Shown piece after piece: positions 9,173 to 18,589 of a stretch of 21,835 nucleotides of DNA. Under the pieces are notes generated by a model that was not told the DNA's origin, made no database searches, and was given only the letters and a program-made list of their open reading frames with translations. The DNA is taken from assembly GCA_026770615.1 (NCBI GenBank), contig MU631328.1, positions 526,905 to 548,739 on the forward strand, given 5' to 3'. The first letter of the stretch is position 1. Each line of letters starts with the position of its first letter. This stretch comes from Pavlovales sp. CCMP2436. Its lineage: Eukaryota; Haptophyta; Pavlovophyceae; Pavlovales. The position numbers were made by a program, and so were the translations under genes.

Positions 9173-11039
9173 TCAGACCAGCACAACTTTCCGGAGAGTG
9201 AGACGCCAGCTTGAATCCCTATCAGTCCTATATTACTGCATAGGGACGCTGGCTGTCTGTCTGACTGTCTGAGAATTCGAGCTGGTTAATAATAATGCCC
9301 CCCAAATAAAGTAACATTTTGTCATTATTACCGCTGCCGCTTCGCCGCCGCGGTTAATATTATATTGCCCCCGAAATATGATAATTTATGTTTGTTATTA
9401 TTACCGCGGCCGCCTCGCCGCCGCGAGGGTGAGCTCTGGAGCGAGCTCTGCGCGGATGATGGGGACGAGGCAGGCGAGCTGCTCGTGCCGCTTCAGAATC
9501 TGCAGCGAAAAAGGCACACGGGCAGGCAGGCAATGAGCAGTGGGCGTAGACAGCGAGGGCAGACAGCCTGCGGGGACAGACAGCAGCTTCAGAATCTGCA
9601 TCGAAAAAGGCACACGGGCAGAAAATAAAACTGTTGTTTAATTTACTTTACTTAGGTGGGCCTACTATGAAAGGCCCTCAAAGATTCGACTTAATCAATT
9701 ATTATGATTCTACGCTGGCAGGCAGTAATAATAATAGTATTTGGGGGCCTTTCTTATTAGGCCCTCCTTTTATTTTTTTAACTACGACTTACTTAATAGA
9801 AATAAAGGCAGCAGTGGCGGTCAGCGAATCCAGTGTGTGGACGAACTCAGCCCGTGAGCGTCCAGGTGCCCTCCTTCTAATTACAATAAGTTAAATAACC
9901 GTTTCTGTATGAAAAATATATGACCAAAATAACTTCGAAGATTATCATTATTTTCTTTATTACCACAATATCATATTATCATGATCATCGGGTTTAAGAT
10001 CTGTCTTAATTTATTCTTAATATTCGACGCTGGCAGGCAGGCAATGAATAGCGGGCGGGCAGACAGCGAGGGCCGGGGACGATAAAAGAACTATTATTAA
10101 GCGATGGCAGACAGCCAGCGCAAATAGGTAATACCGAGCGAGGGACAGGCACACGAGCACACTGACAGGAAATTTCAAATTTCTGCAGGGCAGGCCGGCA
10201 GCGATAGACAGCCACCGTAACAGGCGAGTAGTGAAGGCAGGCAAATCGGGGGACGTTCAACGAACTATTATTATTACATATATTTTTAAGGGCAGGCAGC
10301 CAGCGCGCACCCACTCCAGCTGCCCCTGCTCAGCCGCGAGCTGCTTGGCCGGGTGCCTGTACGCCACCTCGCAGGTGCACACCGCGGCTCCCGCGCGCCA
10401 CGCGCGGAAGACACCCACGAGCTGCGCGTCCCACCTGAGTCCGTCGTAAGAGAGCCAGTGCAGCGCGAGGGCACGGTCGAGCGCAAAAGGTCCGAAAGCT
10501 AGATCGAGCTCGGGCTTGGGCGAGAGTCCCGCCTCGCACGCGAGCCCGTTGAGCGCGGTGTTGAGAAAGCTCTCCGCCTGATGCTGCTCGATTGGGTAAC
10601 ACCGCGCGAATAGAGCTGCGTTGCGAAGCGGCACGGCGACCACCGGCCTCCCGCCTCGCCGGTGGGCTGCTGCGGCGGAGCAGACACCGGCCCAGAGCGC
10701 CACCATTCCGACCTTCTCGGGCTCCATGAACGCCAGCATAGAGCCATCGGGCGCGATCTCGGCCGCGCGGGCGAGGGCCTCGCGCAGCGCCCCACCCTTG
10801 CCCGTGCTGGTCTGGGCGACGACGACCGCACCCAGGGCTCGGAACAGCGCGGGCACCGCAGCGTCTGGGGAGGCGTCGCAGATGACGATCTGGATGCCGC
10901 AGCGCGCGCACGCCTCAACCGTCGCCACGGCCAGTCTCGCGCGCCAAGAGTCCAGCGTGTCGAAGCAGGTCGTCGTGAAGAGGGTGGGCTGCATGACGGC
11001 TTGCGCCTGCGGTGCGGGCTTCGCGCCCAGAGCCGCCAT
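9173..11039 (-). CDS. GT-A-like glycosyltransferase of uncertain family (3 exons)
   Basis: Exons 11039-10311, 9499-9405, 9218-9173; GT-AG introns, phases 0 and 2 match; 870 nt, 289 residues. The frame is open upstream to 11171, and Met at 10994 (MQPTLF) is an alternative start. The fold pattern fits a nucleotide-sugar-type GT-A enzyme. It starts with a beta strand (TLFTTTCF), followed by a helix, IQIVICDASPD, ALGAVVVAQTSTGKGGALREAL and MEPEKV (residues 105-110, at the place of the acidic motif). Next come LDLAFGPFALD, GLRWDAQLVGVFRAW, VAYRHPAKQLAAEQ, and KRHEQ at the end. I have no firm substrate. The final residues (WRLTLRKVVLV) end 71 bp before the uronate-DH-like start codon in the same orientation. 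An alternative reading is a fused gene, but the frame stop at 9173-9175 argues against that. Confidence 0.6.
9324..9352 (-). repeat. Intronic copy of exon 2 donor region (glycosyltransferase)
   Basis: Repeats 9397-9425, 73 bp away, 27 of 29 identical, with similar flanks on the left (gccccc...aaata). Both copies contain the GGCGGCGAGGCGG-like exon end followed by a GTAATAAT donor on the sense strand. Confidence 0.9.
9587..9621 (-). repeat. Intronic copy of exon 2 acceptor region (glycosyltransferase)
   Basis: Repeats 9491-9525, 96 bp away, with 34 of 35 bases identical, the youngest-looking duplication in the window. Both copies carry TGCAG followed by ATTCTGAAG, so an intact second acceptor lies inside intron 1. 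Confidence 0.95.
10075..10124 (-). repeat. Intronic copy of exon 1 donor region (glycosyltransferase)
   Basis: ggggacg...gaactattatta (10075-10099) and ggcagacagccagcgc (10105-10120) repeat the order seen at 10249-10306, next to the exon 1 donor (10309-10310). The intron also holds further loose copies of ctggcaggcagg near 9716 and 10030. Confidence 0.65.
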
Positions 11040-11416
11040 CGCGCAACGCCAATTTTTTTTGGAGAGGCCCCACAGGGCTGTCTGTCTCCCTGTGTGGTCG
11101 GTTTCCCGGTATTGCCCGCGGCCCTCACCTGCGAACCGCTTGACACCGTCGCGCGAAGCTTTCCACGCCATCGCGAACTATTAACTTAGTTACAAACTCA
11201 CGTCTGAGTCAACTTACAATTGCTTGCTGCAAGTTCACGTCTGGTTTCCCACGTCTGACTCCGACTCTGTCAGTGCCCGTCGTACACTCACGAAAAACTA
11301 TAAAATCAAAACTATACATTGCTAACTCAAACAGAACTATATTTTTAGGAGTGTAGTAATATTTACGTATACTGTACTCCCCCGCGCCATAAGTCCGGTC
11401 TCATGGTTTGCCCGCT
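11040..11416. other. Intergenic region between divergent genes
   Basis: Holds the 5' side of the minus-strand glycosyltransferase (frame open to 11171) and of the plus-strand TPR-like gene. 11180-11350 is AT-rich with repeats of acgtctg/cacgtctg (11199, 11238, 11250) and two similar aaaactata blocks near 11300. No TATA box or other promoter element can be assigned with confidence. Confidence 0.4.
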
Positions 11417-13791
11417 ATGAATGGGGGCCTTCCCGGTGTCCCCGCCGGCCGAAAAGTTAGGGGCGAGGACGACAGCAACAGCGCGCTTCTCGTCGTGTAT
11501 GAAGCGCTCCCATACTTTTTCCTCAACCTGAATGGTGATCGCAAGCAGCGGCGGATGACGAGCCAGCCGGCGCCTTCGATGACGAAAAAGCAGGCGCAGA
11601 AGCGAGCCCAGCTCAAGGCGGAGGTTCTCCGCGCATTCAAGAACCAGGATGTCTTCAAGCGCATGGAAGCAGAGTGGGAGCATGATGAAGATTCTTCCTT
11701 CTACGTCGTGGTGGGTCGCGTTCCCAGTGGCCCGTTCGGCCACCCGCATGCATCCCTAGCTGTGAAACCGTTCTTCTCACAATTCTATGCCCGCATGCCC
11801 CCCCTCCTCCCGGCGTGATAACAGGTTGGGCGCGAGTACAGGGGATCGCGGGCAATAAGAAACCGTCGTGTTAAGAAACTGAGCCTCTTTTTTTTGCATT
11901 GTTTGTATGTAATTTAAGCAAAGTTAAGCATAGTTTGTATGTAATTTGCTAAGAAACTCAGCCTCAGCCTCAAAGAGCGCCGTTCTTATTGCCCACGATC
12001 CCCTGTACGAGCTAGGATTATACACGGGCGAGCCGGACCGCGCAAAGGCCGTGGAGCTATACCGCCGGGCGCTCGACACCGGCAAGAAGCCCCAGGGGCT
12101 CCCCGTGGTAAACGTTCATCCCTAAATTTACCCCCTGCCACCCAGACATGCACGCCCTGGTGTCAATTCTGTACAGGAGGTCGCGGGCAATAAGAAACCG
12201 TAACGTTAAGAAACTGAGCCTCATGTTGTGTGCCCTTCAATACTACTTTAAGCAAAATGTAACAATTATTTGAATGTGTTTTGCTAAAGAAACTGGGCCT
12301 CAGTCTCAAAATCGTCCTTCTTATTGCCCGCATCCCCCCGGCGTGATTGCAGATAGCGCTGGACGAGGACGCGCCCGAGGAGCTTCGCAGCCTCATGACG
12401 GAAGCTGATATCAACACCTACGAGCGCTGGGCACAAGGCTCAACGGTCGCACAGCTGCACCATGCGTAACACCTACTGGGCCGGGCTTTATGAACGCCAT
12501 GCCGGGTGGGTCAAAGCCATCGCGCGTGAGCGAACGCAACCAGCGCAAGGCATTTACTCTCCTCTGCATTGCAGCTACCCAAGTTGCCCTCGCCGCGATC
12601 TCAAGCCAGACTCTCGCGATGTAATTATTGTTGTTGTTGCTGCTGTTGCTGTTGTTGTAGTTTTTATTATTATATTATTATATTCTATTATTCTGTTATT
12701 CTTGTTGTTGTTATTGTTGTTATTGTTGTTGCTACTGTTATTATAGTTATTATTATTATATTATTATATTCTATTATTATATTATTATGGTTGTTGTTGT
12801 TATTGTTATTATTGTTATTATTGTTGTTATTGTTGTTGCTATTGCTGTTGTTGCTGTCGTTATATTCATTATTATTATACTATTATACTATATTGTTATA
12901 TTATTGTTGTTCTTCTTCTTCTTGTTGTTGTTGTTACTATTATTATTATTACTACTACTGTTCTAATTACTATATTATATATTATAATTATAATAATTAT
13001 CTTTATTGTTGTCAGTATTATCATTATTATCATCATCATCATCATTATTATTGTTAGGTATCTCGCTATGGAGCCCGGAGTGTTGTCTCGCGCCGAGCAC
13101 CGCCTTGGTGTGATGCATTCCGTGTCTGAGAAGTATCGGGACATCGACCTTGCGTGGGGCAACTTCACGAACGCAGCTCTTCGAGGGCACCCCGATTCGC
13201 ACTTCCGCCTGTTCGCTCAGCTGGTGGACATGGGGCCGCGCTCGCAGGGCGGTCAATACTTCGAGGTGGCGGACGTGCTACGTTGGACGGTGAGCGGTGG
13301 TGGCCGGCCACCCCGACGCCACGCTGCTTTGGCAAGAGCATAAGGTTGAAGTGCTCGCTGCGGTGAATACCAAGCTCGAAGGCACGTCTGTGAAACAATA
13401 TATCAACCTCTACTGCGACGGCAGCCGCTGCAAGGTGCGCGACGCAACGTTCGAGCGGCGGAAGGCGCAGACGGACAAGTTCAAGGGACACATGGCCTAC
13501 GCGCTGGCCGAACGCGAAGCCGCATCAGAGGTGGACTGGATGCAAACCGCCAAGCTCGCCGCGCTCAAGGGTGGCGAAGCGCGCGCCAAAGCCGACCCGA
13601 CTCGCCTTGCCCACGTGCGCACTGCGCTCAGCGCATACGTGCCCGCCGTGGCGACCGCCGTGTTTGAAAAGGTGCTTCCAGTCCGCGCTCGCGAAACGTT
13701 CAACCGCGGCACACGCGAGCACGAGCTCAGCGAGCCCCAACGTTGGATGCACGCCAAGACACGCGAGATGGCCAAATTTCACAGGAGCTAG
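11417..13791 (+). CDS. Multi-exon protein with TPR/Sel1-like segment (unknown function)
   Basis: Proposed exons: 11417-11710, about 11825 to 12107 (interrupted by an inverted-repeat element at 11837-12007), 12353-12465, 12575-12620, 13074-13289, 13339-13791. From 12353 on the phases match exactly (828 nt to the TAA/TAG end). The early boundaries are uncertain, and ATG 11555 is an alternative start. Exon 1 is Lys/Gln/Glu-rich, probably helical (KKQAQKRAQLKAEVL). The next exon reads LGLYTGEPDRAKAVELYRRA, a good TPR/Sel1-like helix pair. The C-terminal 220 residues (SEKYRDIDLAWGNF, YINLYCDGSRCKVRD, then charged helices) match no family I know. It is possible that this is two genes, because a TAA at 12467 would end the first. 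Confidence 0.45.
11781..11824 (+). repeat. Diverged 3' end of intronic inverted-repeat element (copy C)
   Basis: Resembles the right end of copy B (12318-12352): ttctnnnntatgcccgcat, C-run, cggcgtgat, then a CAG acceptor. Suggests that the first intron of the TPR-like gene also derives from this element family. Confidence 0.55.
11837..12007. mobile_element. Introner-like inverted-repeat element, copy A
   Basis: 171 bp with 25-bp terminal inverted repeats (11837-11861 and 11983-12007), 24 of 25 identical; the ends begin TACAGGGGATCG. CGAG flanks both sides (11833-11836, 12008-12011), a likely 4-bp target duplication. Removing the element plus one CGAG restores an open TPR-like frame. Inside there is a direct repeat of taagaaact(g/c)agcctc. 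No ORF. Confidence 0.8.
12172..12339. mobile_element. Introner-like inverted-repeat element, copy B
   Basis: About 168 bp, same family as copy A. The left end (gcgggcaataagaaaccg at 12183) and right end (ttcttattgcccgcat) are inverted repeats, and the same internal ttaagaaactgagcctc and aagaaactgggcctcag occur. The outer ends have diverged; the right end runs into cggcgtgattgcag, the acceptor of the exon at 12353. Confidence 0.75.
12621..13057. repeat. TTG/TTA/TTC trinucleotide microsatellite in an intron
   Basis: About 430 bp of (TTG)n, (TTA)n, (CTT)n and (TCA)n blocks between the donor at 12621 and the acceptor near 13057 or 13073. Leu/Tyr-rich frames here are an artefact of composition. 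Confidence 0.95.
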
Positions 13792-14340
13792 CTACAGGCC
13801 TTCACTGGGCTGAGCTAATCGCGGCGAGCGCGAGCGTGAGAGAGTGGTGGATACAGCTGTCTGCGGGGTGATTTGCAGGATTGCAGTGCCAGTGGAGATC
13901 GGCTTCTCTCACAGCATACAGATGAGAGACAAGCCATGATTGTCAGTGAGTAATGATGATAATATACGTGATTTCGACACGGGTCCCATATAAAATAATA
14001 ATTTTCACTGCTAATTCGAATTTCGACCCTATAATATTGATTGTTAGTGTTTACAATCAATATCAACACTAAGTTTTCTTTATAATACATTATAACGCGC
14101 GCTAGTTCAGGTAAAGCTTTTTGCACATCGTCATCTAGTTTATTAATAAAGTCGCAAGTGCGATGTTATGGAACCAGCGATTAAAGCATACTATCACCAG
14201 GTGGCGAGTTCGATGAGCGCGACATGACGAACAGTGCTGTGTGCAATGGGCGGGCATAGGCGAATCAAGCAATTATGAACTCTACACCAATGGCAATGGC
14301 CTAGAACAAAAGACGATCTATTTCTAGCTAAGCATCGGCG
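13792..14340. other. Intergenic region between convergent genes
   Basis: AT-rich spacer after the TPR-like gene and downstream of the deaminase-like gene. It holds a perfect 11-bp inverted repeat (atattgattgt at 14034-14044, acaatcaatat at 14053-14063, 8-nt loop), possibly a 3'-end structure. Nothing else was identified. Confidence 0.5.
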
Positions 14341-15600
14341 TCAGCAGCTGCAGCGTGACCTCTTGTCCCGATGCGAGGCCTGAGAAGGGTGCGTCGCCTG
14401 CTCTCCCGCCGGCCCACCTTGGCTCACCACCTCGGCGTCCTCGTCGATGAGGACACGCACCGTCGCATTGGGCAGCGCGCGCGGCAGCTGCTCGCGCACG
14501 ACGGCGGCGCATGAGTCGCAGAGCGGCTTCTTCGACCAGAGCGTCACCGTGCCACGGTAGCTCTCGTCGCGCTCGCCCGCGCCACGAACTCCGAGCGCGC
14601 GAGCGCAGAGGGCACCGACTAGTTTAAACTCGGCGTCGTGGTTGCGCAAGTACACTTCGCCGAGCCCGTCGGCGCACGCAATCGCGGCGAAGGGGTGGAG
14701 CTCGGCAGCTCGCAGGTTGAGCCCGGGTGCCGACGTGCCGCTGATGGCATAGCCGCGGAACACGCCGCCGCGCGCGCGTCTCCCCTCTTCCCCTTCTCCC
14801 GCCTCCACCCCCGCCCCTGCCTCGGCCGGCGGTGAGCTGGGGCACTCTTCTGCAACGAGGATGGCCACATTCCGCCGCACGTCAGTGAAATGCTGCGGCC
14901 CGCCGAACGCGCGGCCAAACGACCAGCTCGCCGAGTCCGAGAGCCGGTAGAAGTCGAGAATCCGCTCGTACCCGATACGGTCGGGCGTGACGGCGCGCAG
15001 CGCCGTCGCATCCCCTCTGCCGGGTTCGCGCAGGGCGCAGCGGCCGCGGTAGCTATCCAAGCGCTGGGCGGCGAGGTGGATCCGCGTGCGCACAGCCTCG
15101 TCGAGCTTGCGCGCCTCGCTGATTGCAGCCGCCAGCCGGTTCATCCCGCCGCCAAGCTCGCGCACCAGTGGCGTGGCCCCGGCCGCGCGCCCCGCCTTAA
15201 GCCGCGCGAGCACCAACGCCTTGAGCCCGGCGATCGCGGTCGCCACCACCTCCTGCGCGGCCGCGAAGCGCTCCTCCTCGGCCGAGCGGACGGTGAGGCG
15301 AACGAGCGTGCTCACCGACGGTGGCTCGGGGCTGTAGAGCCCGGCGTCCGCCTCGCCGTAGCGATCGACGGCGAGCCGCGCGCTCTCCTCGCGCAGCTCG
15401 CCGTCGCTGCACAGCGCCGCGGCCCGCGCGGCCGCCAGCGCCTCGTCCCAGCCGCGTACGAGCGCATCGCGCCGCGCGCGCAGCGCCGCGAGCGACGCAA
15501 GCGCAGGCGCCGCCTCGCTCCCGCAAAGCGCGCGTGCCTCGGTCAGGTCCTCCGAGCTGCTCCCTCTCCCTTGCTCCGAGCGCCCGTCCAAGTCTGCCAT
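14341..15600 (-). CDS. Predicted CDA-superfamily deaminase-like protein
   Basis: Single-exon ORF of 419 residues; the ATG at 15600-15598 gives MADLDGRSEQ and faces the divergent erythronate-DH-like gene. The N-terminal half is Ala/Arg-rich and helical (no family recognised). The C-terminal third matches the cytidine-deaminase fold. FRGYAISGTSAPGLNL is followed by NHDAEFKLVGAL with Glu324 in the D-A-E (H/C/D-x-E) position, then a strand GTVTLWSKKPLCDSC with Cys361 and Cys364 as the zinc-binding C-x2-C, then NATVRVLI. This spacing resembles the bacterial polymorphic-toxin-type deaminases such as the XOO_2897 and BURPS668_1122 families, which also occur in some algae and fungi. Known members deaminate nucleotides or nucleic-acid bases. 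No signal peptide is visible. Asp in place of the usual His/Cys means activity is uncertain. Confidence 0.55.
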   Translation of the reverse strand: MADLDGRSEQGRGSSSEDLTEARALCGSEAAPALASLAALRARRDALVRGWDEALAAARAAALCSDGELREESARLAVDRYGEADAGLYSPEPPSVSTLVRLTVRSAEEERFAAAQEVVATAIAGLKALVLARLKAGRAAGATPLVRELGGGMNRLAAAISEARKLDEAVRTRIHLAAQRLDSYRGRCALREPGRGDATALRAVTPDRIGYERILDFYRLSDSASWSFGRAFGGPQHFTDVRRNVAILVAEECPSSPPAEAGAGVEAGEGEEGRRARGGVFRGYAISGTSAPGLNLRAAELHPFAAIACADGLGEVYLRNHDAEFKLVGALCARALGVRGAGERDESYRGTVTLWSKKPLCDSCAAVVREQLPRALPNATVRVLIDEDAEVVSQGGPAGEQATHPSQASHRDKRSRCSC

Positions 15601-15669
15601 CGTGCCGGAGACCTCACGCGGCCGCGTGTTCACGTGGAAGCTACACACGAGCAGAGAGGAGGAGAGGAG
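15601..15669. promoter_or_regulatory. Compact bidirectional promoter region (inferred)
   Basis: Only 69 bp separate the start codons of the divergent deaminase-like and erythronate-DH-like genes. Both 5' UTRs and core promoters must fit here or overlap the coding regions. No TATA box is seen; the segment contains gagagaggaggagagga before the right-hand ATG. Confidence 0.5.
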
Positions 15670-18034
15670 ATGGTCAAGGTGGTCATCACCGGTGGCTTGG
15701 GCTTCCTCGGGATGGAGGTGGCGAAGCGGCTGCTTGCACGCGGCAGTGCCTGGTCGCCCGTCGCGCGCAAACTCGCGCCGATCACGCAGATTGCGCTCTT
15801 CGACGCCGCGCCCGCCTCGCTGATGCCCACAGAGGTCGCAGCGGACCCGCGGGTGCGGCTCGTGCCCGGGAGCGTGAGCGAGCCGGGCTGGGCCGCGGAG
15901 CTGGTGAACACGCCCGACGTGGGCGTCTTTCACTTCGCGTCGATGATGAGCGGCAACTCGGAGGCCGACTTCGATTCGGCCTGGAGCGTCAACGTGCTGG
16001 CGCAGCGCTCGCTGCTCGAGGAGCTGCGGCGAGTGGGCGGGGAGGCCGCATGCGCCCCGCGCTTCTTCTTCACTTCCTCGACGGCCTGCCTTGGCTCGGA
16101 GGCATCCGGCGAGTGTGCGACCGATCTGACCAAGCTTGTACCGGAGGGCACATACGGATACACCAAAGCGGTACGCTTGCGCGATGTCTCACCGCCGCCT
16201 GCGCGGGCTCGGGCCCGATAGGGCTGCACGCTCCCGCTGGGCCGCTGCTCCACACCCCTAGAACCCTCCGTCCTAGCCCTAGCCACGACCCTTACCCTAA
16301 GCTTCAGCTACCCGAGCCTAACTGATGCTTAACGAATACTCGCTAACCCCTTCCCCTCGCCTTCACCCTCAAGCCAACTCTTGCCACGTGGTAGGCGTGA
16401 GACACATCGTAGAGCCCTGAGCCTTATCCGAGCTCGAATCCTGTCCTACGATGATATCCAAATAATAATAATAGAAATAGTAATAGTCATAATAGTAATA
16501 ATATTAGAATGACGTGCGCTGTGTGCGCAGCTCGCCGAGCCTGCCCCTTTTCACGTGGGCGGCTGCTATCTCCTTCCCCCGGCCACGATTCTCAACAAGG
16601 GGTCTTTAGCCGGCTGGACAGGGCGACTCATTAATCCTGCTCTTAACTGAATTAGTACTAATTGGTGGCGCAATAATTATGGCCCTAATTCAAAAAAAAA
16701 AAAAAGGTGTGCGAGCTGATGCTGAACGAATACTCACGCCGCGGCTTTGTCGACGGGCGCGGCCTGCGCCTGCCCGTGGTAGTCGTGCGCCCCGGCGCGC
16801 CTAACGCAGCAGCCACAGGGGCATACTCCAACTGCGTCCGTGAGCCGTTGGCGGGGAAAGCGGGTTCTGTGATTCTGCCCATGGACCTAAAGATGCCGGT
16901 TACTTCCTACCAGGTGCGCTCACCCCTCTCCGATCCCCCCCTCCCCCCCCCACCCCCCCCACACACATACACATACACACACCACCACCACCACCACACA
17001 CACACACACCACCCCACACACAGGTCGCAGCGAAAAACAAGAACAACATCAACAACAACAATCAACAATAATCGGAGTAGTAATAAGGTCGCGGCGGACA
17101 ATATGCTCACGCTAGTAACTATAATTCTAACTGTTTGTATTCTTTAAATTACAAGGTTGCGGCGGACAACATGCTCACACTGATGGAGCTAGAGTCTGAG
17201 GTGCGTTTTTTTATTTATTTTTTGTTGGGGGGGGGGGGTGTAAAGTTCCCCGACTTGCAGATAGCTCAAATGCGTATCCAATTGAAACAATACTATTATT
17301 ATGAGTCAGATTATTACAACGGCGCACACTGATGGAGCTAGACTGAGGAACGCGCTGAAATGAATTACACCGTTCATACTATCTCGGCTACGACCCCCAC
17401 CCAACGCCTTCTCTGCTGCGTGTTGGCATGAAGCTCTCAGACCCAGACCTGTTGAAAACTACTGAGCCGCTAATGAATAATAATAATAATAATAACGATA
17501 ATAATTCATAATATCATTCACCAAATTAATTGGTGGGGCTGGGCGAGTGGGGGGGGAGACGACCTGAGCAAGACTCAGAGGCACGCGCCCTGGTCACTGA
17601 GACTTATAATCCTCACACAAGCTGCTGACACCCCCCACCCCTCCTCTCTATCTCTCCCCCCCCCTTTCCACACACACAGAAGCTGCACCTGGATCGGATG
17701 TACATGCAGCCCTCCCTCACCACCGACTGCGCCGAGCTCCACGCCGCCGCGCAAAAACTTGCGACAGAGCGCGGGCTGGCGTGCGGCGGGATTGAGCTGG
17801 AGATCAACCCGGTAGCGACAAAGGTGCGGCTAACCTTAGTCCCCACCCTGGCCTAACCCCAATCCCAAAAAATCCCACCCCCCCCCAACCCAATCCCAAC
17901 CCACCCCAACCCTACCCCAGATTGTGGGCGGGATGGCGTCCGCTACAGACGGCGCGCGCGCGCACGCACTCGGGCTCAAGGGGGACGAGAGCGCGGAAAG
18001 CATCGTGCGCCTCTACGCGCGGGACAACCTGTGA
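15670..18034 (+). CDS. D-erythronate dehydrogenase-like SDR (DenD-like, 5 exons)
   Basis: Exons 15670-16170, 16707-16913, 17156-17200, 17680-17823, 17921-18034. All four introns are GT-AG and phase 0; 1011 nt, 336 residues. Extended SDR with GGLGFLG (residues 8-14), FHFASMMSGNSEADF, FFFTSSTACLGS and catalytic Tyr162-x3-Lys166. It also has EYSRRGFVDGRGLRLP, VVRPGAPNAA and VREPLAG, PSLTTD and a C-terminal RAHALGLKGDESAESIV. These are the hallmarks of the DenD family, which oxidises D-erythronate to 2-keto-D-erythronate with NAD+; the bacterial pathway then goes on to a kinase. No partner enzyme is in this window. The long introns 1-3 contain copies of exon edges; the 97-nt intron 4 does not. 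Confidence 0.88.
16322..16341 (+). repeat. Intronic copy of exon 2 start (erythronate-DH-like gene)
   Basis: ctgatgcttaacgaatactc repeats 16716-16735 with 19 of 20 identical, 394 bp upstream. The surrounding cccgagcc...cgc also resembles the exon. Confidence 0.85.
17022..17112 (+). repeat. Two extra copies of exon 3 acceptor (erythronate-DH-like gene)
   Basis: AG-GTCGCAGCG at 17022-17032 and AAG-GTCGCGGCGGACAA from 17085 precede the real AAG-GTTGCGGCGGACAA at 17153. Spacings are 64 and 68 bp. The second copy (17088-17112) matches 22 of 25 exon bases. Both copies run into stops if used. Confidence 0.85.
17325..17342 (+). repeat. Intronic copy of exon 3 end (erythronate-DH-like gene)
   Basis: cacactgatggagctaga is identical to 17176-17193, 149 bp upstream, followed by ctgagg as at the exon end but without the GT donor (ctgaggaacg). 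Confidence 0.9.
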
Positions 18035-18589
18035 GCTCGCAAGTTGTCTACATTTAGCGTCGGCAAGTGCGCTCTCAGCTCTCTCAGCTTTCTGCGCTGG
18101 TTTGGCCGGACCACCAAGGTGAGCTGCCGCCATTAGTAAGCTGCAAGGCATCATTATCCCACAACTTTTAAGTCTTTTTGCTGCTAGTTCGCGTGTCTTG
18201 ACGTCGACGGCAGGGCCGGAGATTTTATTCATTCAATGTTAGGAAAGATTTTTGATTATATCAGTAACTAACTTAGCTAGCCGCAGACACCGCTGTCAGG
18301 TAATAACGGATGGCGCATGCGCGCGCAGCCGCCACGTGGCGCCATGCCACGGCGAACTGATGAGCTCGGCAGATGCGGCCGCAGCTCAAGTGCGATTCTC
18401 GGAGTGCGAGTGTGGGATGAGCTCAATCAGATGTGTCAATCTCATGGACAGTGAGAGAACTACCGGTAGTTATGCGGGGGGTCGAGACAGAGACGTTGGG
18501 AGTGGCAGAAGCGCGGGTTGCTGAGACAAAGGCGTGCGGATAGGCGGCAACCCCGGTCGGAGGGTGGACGGTGGGTGGTGAGCCGCAGC
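18035..18589. other. Intergenic region between convergent genes
   Basis: Holds the 3' ends of the erythronate-DH-like and SpoVS/Alba genes. GC is mixed; there is a small ctctcagctctctcagcttt repeat near 18070. No gene, RNA or element was identified. Confidence 0.5.

Noticed and set aside
9091..9218. Fusion of the glycosyltransferase and uronate-DH-like genes into one protein
   Set aside because: With the matching phase at the last intron the glycosyltransferase frame ends at 9173-9175, and a separate ATG at 9101 splices in frame to the Rossmann-motif exon.
12569..13057. Leu/Tyr/Cys-rich open frame of more than 150 residues
   Set aside because: Trinucleotide microsatellite; the flanking exons join across it with matching phase.
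16261..16320. Interstitial telomere (CCCTAA-like repeats)
   Set aside because: Only scattered ccctag/ccctaa units without a regular period; it also overlaps the copied exon 2 edge inside the intron.
14890..16325. Plus-strand open frames over the deaminase-like gene, one running into the erythronate-DH-like gene
   Set aside because: GC-rich antisense frames; the true + gene starts at the ATG at 15670 directly before the Rossmann motif.
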